Below are positions 1-6,867 of a DNA stretch of 6,867 nt, piece by piece. The notes beneath the pieces were generated by a model, which searched no databases, was not told the DNA's origin, and saw only the letters and a list, made by a program, of their open reading frames with translations. The position numbers were made by a program, and so were the translations under genes. The stretch spans positions 1 through 6,867 of the forward strand of contig JBKOWZ010000014.1 in the NCBI GenBank assembly GCA_046724665.1, in the 5' to 3' direction. The stretch comes from Actinocrinis sp046724665 (GTDB taxonomy: Bacteria > Actinomycetota > Actinomycetes > Streptomycetales > Catenulisporaceae). Every line of letters begins with the position of its first letter. Positions within the stretch are counted from its first letter, which is position 1.

Positions 1-181
1 CCTCGGCCTTCGGCTTGGCCGCGGCCCGGCTGCCGCGCGAGGCGGGCACCTTGTTCGCCGGGCCTGAGGCGGCCGGACGCTGCGCGGGCTTGGCCGCCGT
101 CTTCTTCGCGGCCTTCTTGGCGGCCGGGGCAGACGCCGCCGACGGCGCGGCGGAGGCGGAATTGCGCGCGGTGGTGCTCAC
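1..181 (-). CDS. Partial 5' end of a TraR/DksA-like zinc-finger protein (probable), Lys/Ala-rich N-terminus
   Basis: Only the first 60 codons are in the window; the gene runs off the left edge. The visible peptide starts (V/M)STTARNSASAAPSAAS and continues with a Lys/Ala-rich stretch (PAAKKAAKKTAAKPAQRP), then KVPASRG and RAAAKPKAE. It is low in complexity, strongly basic and has no catalytic motif. I chose the GTG at 181-179 because GAGGGA (minus strand, 194-189) lies 7 nt upstream. The in-frame ATG at 202 has no such site. In Streptomyces and relatives a TraR/DksA-type C4 zinc-finger protein with a histone H1-like AAKK tail is encoded next to ileS, so that is the likely identity. The zinc finger itself would lie outside the window. 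A different Lys/Ala-tailed DNA-binding protein cannot be excluded. The reading frame is well supported by codon use; the family is inference from context. Confidence 0.55.
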   Translation of the reverse strand, partial: MSTTARNSASAAPSAASAPAAKKAAKKTAAKPAQRPAASGPANKVPASRGSRAAAKPKAE

Positions 182-425
182 GAGTGCATCCCTCGCTCTC
201 ATATCGGAAAGGGCCGCTCCGACGGCGTAAGGGAAGCTACCGGGGCGGCTCGGGTGCGGGCGTGTGGTCTGAAGGGTGGGGAGCGCTCGACGCCCGTCAC
301 CCATTCCGCACAACGGGTTACGCGTGCGATTGGTGCCCGGCCGCTTCCGCCCCTAATCACGAAAAGGCAAAGAACTTTTTGCGAAGGGAGCTTGCGCCGC
401 CCGGGTGAGCCCCGCGGCACCCGCC
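182..425. other. Intergenic region between the DUF167 gene and the traR/dksA-like gene
   Basis: These 244 bases hold no convincing gene. The part next to the DUF167 gene (about 350-385) is distinctly AT-richer than the rest and contains a small hairpin, listed separately. Around 296-321 there is an imperfect inverted repeat. The promoter of the leftward gene must lie here, but I could not find a convincing -35/-10 pair on the minus strand. Confidence 0.6.
362..382 (-). terminator. Possible weak intrinsic terminator after the DUF167 gene
   Basis: Read on the minus strand, GCAAAAAGTTCTTTGC (382-367) can fold into a 5-bp stem (GCAAA/TTTGC) with a 6-nt loop, followed at once by CTTTT (366-362). 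It begins about 44 nt after the DUF167 stop codon. The stem is short and AT-rich, so it would be weak. The same AT-rich patch could instead be part of the promoter for the leftward gene. Confidence 0.3.
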
Positions 426-758
426 TCAACCTGCGCGCAGACCGCGCAGGAGCTCTTCGAGCCCGGCCGGCGGGTCGAGGATCTCGACGATCTTGTCTCG
501 GCTGGTGGCCCCGGAAACCAGCCGGACCCCGCGCCCCGGGACGCCGAGCGCCGCCGCGAGCGCCCTGAGCGCCGCCGCGGTGGCCTTGCCGTCCACCGCA
601 CGCTCCTGTACGGCCACGACCAGCGCGCCTTCCGCTCCGTCGGCCGCCCCGTACGCGCCGCCCACCTTCGTGCGGCTCGCCCCGGGTTTGACCCGGATAG
701 CGATGCGCACGACCGGGGGCGGCGACGGCGGTAAACGGGTCGGTCGCGCTGCTGGCAT
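426..758 (-). CDS. DUF167 (YggU-like) family protein
   Basis: A 110-residue protein, a normal length for this small alpha/beta family, whose molecular function is not established. The family core is clear: VRIAIRVKPGASRTKVGG at residues 17-34, a beta strand ALVVAVQERAVDGKAT at 45-60 (family members usually have Asn where this one has Thr60), a helix around 61-71, and the GATSRDKIVEI strand-loop at 83-93. Residues 1-16 are a Pro/Ala/Arg-rich extension outside the domain. A GTG at Val17 would remove it, but the promoter geometry favours the ATG at 758: a TAGTGT box ends 6 nt before it and no Shine-Dalgarno sequence is present, as expected for a leaderless mRNA. It is transcribed away from ileS and toward the traR/dksA-like gene. 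I see no functional link to ileS beyond the shared promoter region. Confidence 0.88.
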   Translation of the reverse strand: MPAARPTRLPPSPPPVVRIAIRVKPGASRTKVGGAYGAADGAEGALVVAVQERAVDGKATAAALRALAAALGVPGRGVRLVSGATSRDKIVEILDPPAGLEELLRGLRAG

Positions 759-763
759 AGCCG

Positions 764-769
764 TACACT
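764..769 (+). promoter_or_regulatory. Candidate -10 box for the ileS T-box leader transcript
   Basis: TACACT on the plus strand matches TANNNT and would start transcription near 776, giving a leader of roughly 340 nt. That start is about 20 nt upstream of the first stem I base pairs of the T-box, a normal arrangement. The -35 region (about 741-746, CGGTCG) does not match TTGACA. The box overlaps the minus-strand -10 box by five bases. Confidence 0.42.
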
Positions 770-770
770 A
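765..770 (-). promoter_or_regulatory. Candidate -10 box for a leaderless DUF167 transcript
   Basis: The minus strand reads TAGTGT (770-765), then six bases (ACGGCT), then the ATG at 758. This fits the actinobacterial TANNNT -10 element with transcription starting on the A of the start codon. There is no Shine-Dalgarno sequence between them. No good -35 match is visible, which is common in this group. Confidence 0.5.
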
Positions 771-1003
771 AGAGCCGCAGTCCGAAAGGGCGTTGAAGGG
801 GAGCAGTAGCGTCGCACGCGGCCGCGAGCGAGCCAGGGACGGTGTGAGCCTGGCGGTGTGCGCGATGTGAAGATCACCCCGGAGCCGCCGGAAGAACGGC
901 GGGACGGTCGGTCGAACCGGCCATGTCCCCGCTCAGTAGAACCGGCCGGGCGGTGCAACGAGTGGGTCCGCGGCAGTGCGCGAGAGCACCGCGCGGGCCA
1001 AGA

Positions 1004-1018
1004 AGGGTGGTACCGCGG
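1004..1018 (+). promoter_or_regulatory. T-box sequence (5' arm of the antisequestrator)
   Basis: AGGGTGGTACCGCGG is a full match to the conserved T-box element. AAGGG (1003-1007) can pair with CCCTT (1052-1056), forming the antisequestrator that uncharged tRNA stabilises through TGGT at 1008-1011. Confidence 0.93.
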
Positions 1019-1048
1019 GACCCGCCCCGAGCTTCGGTGGCGGCGCCT

Positions 1049-1108
1049 CGTCCCTTCGCGAACGCCGTGTTCGACAGACACCGCGCACGCTCGCGAGCGA
1101 GAGGGACG
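1049..1108 (+). promoter_or_regulatory. Shine-Dalgarno sequestrator hairpin of the ileS T-box
   Basis: CGTCCCTT (1049-1056) is complementary to AGGGACG and its 5' neighbour G (1101-1108), giving eight consecutive pairs including one U-G. Next to it, TCGCGA at 1056-1061 can pair with the TCGCGA at 1091-1096. This buries the ileS ribosome-binding site. The same CGTCCCTT segment is the 3' arm of the antisequestrator, so the two folds exclude each other. There is no U-rich tract, which argues against a transcription terminator. Confidence 0.75.
1100..1106 (+). promoter_or_regulatory. ileS ribosome-binding site, sets the start at 1117
   Basis: AGAGGGA lies 10 nt upstream of the ATG at 1117-1119. 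It is the strand hidden by the T-box sequestrator. Its position confirms 1117 as the start over an in-frame ATG at 976, which falls inside stem III of the riboswitch. Confidence 0.7.
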
Positions 1109-1116
1109 CAGAGAGC

Positions 1117-4296
<3,180 letters not shown>

Positions 4297-4308
4297 GGCG
4301 CGGCACGC

Positions 4309-4347
4309 GAACGGCCCCGGTCCTCTCGCGAGGAGCCGGGGCCGTTC
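4309..4347. terminator. Bidirectional terminator hairpin between ileS and divIVA
   Basis: GAACGGCCCCGG (4309-4320) pairs perfectly with CCGGGGCCGTTC (4336-4347). The stem continues as TCCTC/GAGGA (4321-4325/4330-4334) with a TCGC loop and a single bulged G at 4335. That is a 17-bp stem almost centred in the 89-bp gap between two convergent stop codons. It lacks a T-run on either side, which is usual for terminators of high-GC actinobacteria. It would serve both genes. Confidence 0.8.
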
Positions 4348-4385
4348 CGGTACGCCTGCCGAACAGGAACTCGGGATCCGTTGGC

Positions 4386-5384
4386 TCAGGAGTCGGGATC
4401 CTCGTCGATCAGGAAGCCGCGCATCGGGGACGGCGCCTGCGGATAGACCGGGGCGGGCTGCGGCGGCACGCCCGGGCGGATCGGCGCCATGGTCTGGGTC
4501 ATCTGGCTCATCGACGAGCCGGCCATCGCGGGCGCGGGCATCGGCGGCGGCGGGAACGAGCCCTGTCCCGGGGGCGGGGCCATGCCGGGGCCGCCCATCG
4601 CGGCGCCGACCATCGCGGGGGCCGCGGCGGGCGCGACCGGAGCCCCGCTGTTCTGCGGGGGAACCGGCGCGCCCGGGCCGAGCTGCGGGAACGGCGAGCC
4701 GCCGCGGGAGGCCAGCATCGAGTCGTCGCTGCTGTTCGACTCTAGCTGCCGCATCTGGCTCTCCAGGTACGACTTGAGCCGCTGGCGGTACTCGCGCTCG
4801 AACGCGCGCAGGTCCTCGACCTTGCGCTCGAGCGAGGCGCGGGCCTGCTCGAGGGTGCCCATCGCCACGCGGTGCTTCTCCTGCGCGTCCCGCTCCAGCG
4901 CGTCCGCCTTGCCGCGGGCCTCGCGCTCCATGCCGTCGGCGCGGGTGCGCGCCTCGCCGACGATCTTGTTGGCCTCGTTGCGGGCCTCGGCGATCGCCTG
5001 GTCGGCGGTCTGCTGGGCCAGCGCGAGCACCCGGGCCGCCGAGTCGCCGCCGGGCTGGAACTGCGGCGGCTGCGCCTGCGGCACGGGCACCGGCATCGGT
5101 GCCGGTAGCTGCGGGGGTATCGGGACAGGTTCTCGTCTGGCGGGCATCCGGTCCATCGGCCGGTCCATCGGCGGACGGTCCATCGGCGGCTGCTGTTGCG
5201 CGGCCGCCGCGGCGCGCGTGGCCGCGGCGAGCTTGGCACGCAGTTCCTCGTTCTCCCGCAGCAGCCGGGTGAGCTCGGCCTCCACCTCGTCGAGGAAGGC
5301 GTCTACCTCTTCCTCGTCGTAGCCCTCGCGGAGGCGGACGGTCGTGAACTGCTTGTTGTGCACGTCCTCGGGGGTCAGCGGCAT
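4386..5384 (-). CDS. divIVA: Polar growth / cell-division protein DivIVA (Wag31)
   Basis: A 332-residue cytoplasmic scaffold that binds negatively curved membrane and directs tip growth in actinobacteria. Residues 1-60 are the lipid-binding domain (MPLTPEDVHNKQF, then GYDEEEVDAFLDEVE and LLRENEELRAKL, the first coiled coil). Residues 61-113 form a Pro/Met/Gln-rich linker with three MDRP-like units. Residues 114-216 form the long second coiled coil (AARVLALAQQTADQAIAEAR to YLESQMRQLES). Residues 217-332 are a Pro/Ala/Gly/Met-rich tail ending in PSPMRGFLIDED plus PDS. The order of parts and the tail match Streptomyces-type DivIVA more than the shorter mycobacterial Wag31. There is no Ser or Thr between Thr56 and Ser115, so the linker offers no Thr phosphosite like the one reported in Wag31; the tail has several Ser/Thr. 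GAGGTG lies 5 nt before the ATG. It follows yggT after 70 bp and is convergent with ileS. Confidence 0.96.
   Translation of the reverse strand: MPLTPEDVHNKQFTTVRLREGYDEEEVDAFLDEVEAELTRLLRENEELRAKLAAATRAAAAAQQQPPMDRPPMDRPMDRMPARREPVPIPPQLPAPMPVPVPQAQPPQFQPGGDSAARVLALAQQTADQAIAEARNEANKIVGEARTRADGMEREARGKADALERDAQEKHRVAMGTLEQARASLERKVEDLRAFEREYRQRLKSYLESQMRQLESNSSDDSMLASRGGSPFPQLGPGAPVPPQNSGAPVAPAAAPAMVGAAMGGPGMAPPPGQGSFPPPPMPAPAMAGSSMSQMTQTMAPIRPGVPPQPAPVYPQAPSPMRGFLIDEDPDS
5145..5189 (-). repeat. Short tandem repeat in divIVA encoding MDRP units
   Basis: Three near-identical copies of CCGATGGACCG, separated by a few bases, encode PMDRPPMDRPMDRM (residues 67-80). The units do not change the reading frame. 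They sit at the junction of the N-terminal domain and the disordered linker, where length change is probably tolerated. Confidence 0.75.
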
Positions 5385-5422
5385 CTCTTCACCTCAGCGT
5401 GGATCGTCGGCGTACCGGACAG

Positions 5423-5428
5423 ACAATA
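5423..5428 (-). promoter_or_regulatory. Candidate -10 box of a divIVA promoter
   Basis: The minus strand reads TATTGT (5428-5423), a fit to TANNNT in a patch much richer in AT than its surroundings (about 5421-5455). Transcription would begin near 5416, about 32 nt before the divIVA ATG. The -35 position (5451-5446, GACATA) is a poor match to TTGACA, so either an alternative sigma factor or no promoter is possible. divIVA may also be read from yggT. Confidence 0.4.
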
Positions 5429-5454
5429 TCTCGTGTCCTGGCTGTTATGTCTTG

Positions 5455-5742
5455 TCACAGGCGGCCCACCACCCCGATCAACAGCCACATGATGAGCAGC
5501 AGCAGCATAAACGCCAAGTCCAGCGCGATGCCGCCGAGCCGCAGCGGCGGGATGTGCCGACGCAGGAACCTGAGCGGGGGGTCGGTGACCGTGTATGCGG
5601 ACTCCACGGCCACCAGCATGACACCGCGCGGATCCCAGGAGCGGGCGAATTGGAAAACCAGCTCCATGATCAGCCGGAAGACCAGCAGGACCCAGTACGC
5701 CCAAAGAACAACTGTGACCAGTTGGATCGCCAGGTGTGCCAT
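5455..5742 (-). CDS. YggT family integral membrane protein (YlmG)
   Basis: A 95-residue protein of the usual length for the actinobacterial family. A hydrophobic segment at residues 5-30 (rich in Leu, Val and Trp) and another at 72-92 are the two membrane spans. Between them are FQFARSWDPRG (30-40) and the family signature DPPLRFLRRHIPPLRLGG (54-71), which contains the basic RR pair and the paired prolines. The biochemical role is not settled. Relatives in plastids and cyanobacteria affect nucleoid and envelope organisation, and the gene nearly always lies between sepF and divIVA in Gram-positive division clusters. Here it starts 62 bp after the sepF stop and ends 70 bp before divIVA. No clear Shine-Dalgarno sequence precedes the ATG at 5742 (only TGGA close to it), so translation may be weak. 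No better in-frame start was found. Confidence 0.93.
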   Translation of the reverse strand: MAHLAIQLVTVVLWAYWVLLVFRLIMELVFQFARSWDPRGVMLVAVESAYTVTDPPLRFLRRHIPPLRLGGIALDLAFMLLLLIMWLLIGVVGRL

Positions 5743-5804
5743 GTCCAGGAAGCCGTCCGTCCGGAAGCCGCGGTCACCGGCGGCGTCCGGTCGGGCACCG
5801 CCTG

Positions 5805-6527
5805 TCAGCTTTGGTTGAAGAACCCGCCCTCCGCGATGCGGGCCTTGTCCTCAGCCGTCACATCGACGTTAGCAGGTGAAAGCAAGAAGACCTTCTGAGT
5901 CACCCGCTCGATCGTTCCGCGCAGACCGAAAACCAGGCCCGCGGCGAAGTCCACCAGCCGCTTCGCGTCCGGGTCACCCATCTCGGTGAGGTTCATGATG
6001 ACCGGTGTGCCGTCGCGGAAGTGCTCGCCGATGGTGCGCGCCTCGTTGTAGGTGCGCGGGTGCAGCGTGGTGATCCGGTAGGCGTCGCTCGCCGAGCCGC
6101 TCGCGCCGCCGCTGCCGCCGCCGAATCCGTGCGACACGCTGCCCATCGCCGCCGCGACGGAGGCCGGGCGCTCGTAGCGGTCGGTGCGCTCAGGCAGCAG
6201 CGAGATCGCCGCGGGACGCGAAACCGGGTACCCGGCCGCGTGCGCGCCGTGGAACGCGGAGTCGCCGGCGTCACGCCGCTCGGGCTCGCGCCGCTCCGGC
6301 TCCCGGCGCTCGGCGTCGCGCGGGCGCCGCTGCTCGGACAGGAAGAGCGGGCGCGCCTCGTGCTCGGCGGCGGAGTCGGTGTAGCGCTCCGGCTCCTCGT
6401 CGGCGGCGGAGTGCTGCGCCGGGCGAGACTCCTCGTCGCCCTCCTGCGCGTACTCCTCGTACGCGTAGGGGTCGTCCCCCTCCATCAGCCCGAGGTAGAC
6501 GGCCGTCTTCTTCATGAATCCGGGCAT
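5805..6527 (-). CDS. sepF: Cell division protein SepF
   Basis: A 240-residue FtsZ partner that anchors the Z ring to the membrane. Residues 1-18 (MPGFMKKTAVYLGLMEGD) form the amphipathic membrane-binding helix. Residues 19-148 are an acidic, then Arg/Glu-rich, then Gly/Ser-rich linker, longer than in Bacillus. Residues 149-240 are the compact SepF domain: AYRITTLHPRTYNEARTIGE, then PVIMNLTEM, DAKRLVDFAAGLVFGL, VFLLSPANVDV and the C-terminal EGGFFNQS. I chose the ATG at 6527 because AAGGAGG (minus strand, 6541-6535) sits 7 nt upstream and the protein then begins with the membrane helix. The in-frame ATG at 6560 would add 11 residues and put the Shine-Dalgarno sequence inside the gene. It lies 121 bp after the YggS-like gene. 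Actinobacteria generally lack FtsA, so SepF is expected to be the main tether, though FtsA was not searched here. Confidence 0.96.
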   Translation of the reverse strand: MPGFMKKTAVYLGLMEGDDPYAYEEYAQEGDEESRPAQHSAADEEPERYTDSAAEHEARPLFLSEQRRPRDAERREPERREPERRDAGDSAFHGAHAAGYPVSRPAAISLLPERTDRYERPASVAAAMGSVSHGFGGGSGGASGSASDAYRITTLHPRTYNEARTIGEHFRDGTPVIMNLTEMGDPDAKRLVDFAAGLVFGLRGTIERVTQKVFLLSPANVDVTAEDKARIAEGGFFNQS

Positions 6528-6534
6528 GCCCGTC

Positions 6535-6541
6535 CCTCCTT
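6535..6541 (-). promoter_or_regulatory. Strong Shine-Dalgarno sequence of sepF
   Basis: AAGGAGG, a perfect anti-16S match on the minus strand, is 7 nt before the ATG at 6527. It decides the start in favour of MPGFMKK over the upstream ATG at 6560. Confidence 0.85.
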
Positions 6542-6648
6542 GTTCGAACTGATGGCTCATCCGGTCTCCCGGCCGCGGCTTGCTCCCCGTCCGGAATCGG
6601 GCGATCGGCGCTTCTCGTTCGGCTTTCGTTCGGGTACTGGATCAGACG

Positions 6649-6867
6649 TTACCGCAGCGGGGGTCGCCTACCGAGCAAGGCGGAGCCGACGCGTACGTGT
6701 GTCGCGCCCGCCGCCACGGCCGCTTCAAGATCCCCACTCATCCCCGCTGAGAGTGACACGGCGTCAGCGTGTGCGCCACGTACTTTACCCGCGATCTCGG
6801 CGAGTCGTTCGAACGCCGCGCGGGGATCGGCGCCGAGCGGCGCCACGGCCATCACGCCGCCGAGCCG
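6649..6867 (-). CDS. Partial 3' end of YggS/YlmE family PLP-binding protein
   Basis: The last 72 codons of a gene entering from the right edge; the frame is open to base 6867 and ends with TAA at 6651-6649. The visible part is the C-terminal end of the TIM-barrel fold: RLGGVMAVAPLGADP, a helix AAFERLAEIAGKV, then SLSAGMSGDLEAAVAAGAT and HVRVGSALLGRRPPL. The SAGMSGD and GATHVRVG segments are typical of the phosphate-binding side of the PLP site. The lysine that carries PLP is nearer the N-terminus and is not in the window. YggS proteins bind PLP and help B6 and amino-acid balance without a clear enzymatic reaction. Its place before sepF matches ylmE of Gram-positive division clusters. The ATG/GTG near 6853 are internal codons, not a start. 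Confidence 0.92.
   Translation of the reverse strand, partial: RLGGVMAVAPLGADPRAAFERLAEIAGKVRGAHADAVSLSAGMSGDLEAAVAAGATHVRVGSALLGRRPPLR

Larger units (their letters stand above)
776..1116 (+). ncRNA. Isoleucine T-box riboswitch (translational type) in the ileS leader
   Basis: The leader senses uncharged tRNA-Ile. GGGG (798-801) can pair with CCCC (877-880) at the base of stem I. Above it lies a specifier loop with AGTA (805-808) on the 5' side and GAAG plus ATC (873-875) on the 3' side; AUC is an isoleucine codon. The next helix, 809-820 with 857-868, has 12 positions including G-U pairs and one A-C mismatch. GCCAGG/CCTGGC (832-837/849-854) closes the distal loop, so stem I is full length. 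Further hairpins are 885-890/897-902, 906-911/917-922 and a stem III-like GTGC/GCAC (976-979/986-989). AGTAGAACC (935-943) resembles the stem II region. The 15-nt T-box AGGGTGGTACCGCGG is at 1004-1018. TGGT (1008-1011) would bind the tRNA 3' end, and its variable T suits a discriminator A. The downstream switch appears to hide the ribosome-binding site and not to form a terminator. The 5' end is inferred from the -10 box. Confidence 0.93.

Noticed and set aside
1049..1108. Intrinsic transcription terminator in the ileS leader
   Set aside because: The hairpin is not followed by a T-run and instead encloses the Shine-Dalgarno sequence, so a translational switch is the better reading.
976..1116. 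In-frame upstream extension of ileS beginning at the ATG at 976
   Set aside because: These 47 codons cover stem III, the T-box and the sequestrator. The ATG at 1117 has the Shine-Dalgarno sequence and the normal IleRS N-terminus.
4489..5322. 277-codon plus-strand open frame opposite divIVA
   Set aside because: Its Ser/Arg/Gly/Cys-rich translation has no family features, while the minus-strand frame is a clear DivIVA.
5743..5804. Terminator or regulatory hairpin between sepF and yggT
   Set aside because: Several short GC-rich complementary segments exist, but none forms a clearly superior stem and there is no T-run. Random pairing at this GC content explains them.
6528..6560. Longer SepF starting at the ATG at 6560
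   Set aside because: The perfect AAGGAGG at 6541-6535 points to the ATG at 6527, and the extension would precede the membrane-binding helix that normally begins the protein.
6528..6648. Dedicated sepF promoter in the gap after the YggS-like gene
   Set aside because: TAACGT at the stop codon matches TANNNT by letters only, and GAACGA occurs twice nearby, but no paired -35/-10 arrangement was convincing.

Overview
The window comes from the chromosome of a very GC-rich actinobacterium. The DivIVA, SepF and YggT proteins resemble what I remember of Streptomyces proteins, including the DivIVA C-terminal tail ending PSPMRGFLIDED. I therefore favour a member of Streptomycetales or a nearby order such as Catenulisporales. 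That placement is by recall, not by a search. No mobile element, CRISPR array, tRNA or rRNA gene is visible.

Layout from left to right. (1) At 1-181, minus strand: the 5' end of a gene whose product starts with a Lys/Ala-rich, histone H1-like tail, probably the TraR/DksA-type zinc-finger protein usually found next to actinobacterial ileS. (2) At 182-425: a 244-bp intergenic region with an AT-rich hairpin and an operator-like inverted repeat. (3) At 426-758, minus strand: a DUF167 (YggU-like) protein that appears to be translated from a leaderless mRNA. (4) At 759-1116: an intergenic region with two overlapping, oppositely oriented -10 boxes, followed by an isoleucine T-box riboswitch of the translational type. 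(5) At 1117-4296, plus strand: ileS, encoding a 1059-residue isoleucyl-tRNA synthetase of the IleRS2 kind with a GTHH signature in place of HIGH. (6) At 4309-4347: a strong hairpin between two convergent genes. (7) At 4386-6867, minus strand and read right to left: the end of a YggS-like gene, then sepF, yggT and divIVA. This is the ylmE-sepF-ylmG-divIVA block that normally follows ftsZ in Gram-positive bacteria.

The minus-strand block on the right serves cell division and polar growth: SepF links FtsZ to the membrane, DivIVA marks curved membrane and hyphal tips, and YggT is a small membrane protein of the same cluster. The ileS unit is a separate housekeeping gene controlled by the charging state of tRNA-Ile. 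Its leader contains stem I with an AUC specifier, the T-box sequence, and a segment that can pair with either the T-box or the ileS Shine-Dalgarno sequence.

I do not see a wholly new system. The points most worth a second look are the translational T-box, the GXHH synthetase (predicted mupirocin-resistant), the overlapping divergent promoter, and a short stretch of the DivIVA linker whose codon use fits the neighbouring frame better than the coding frame.
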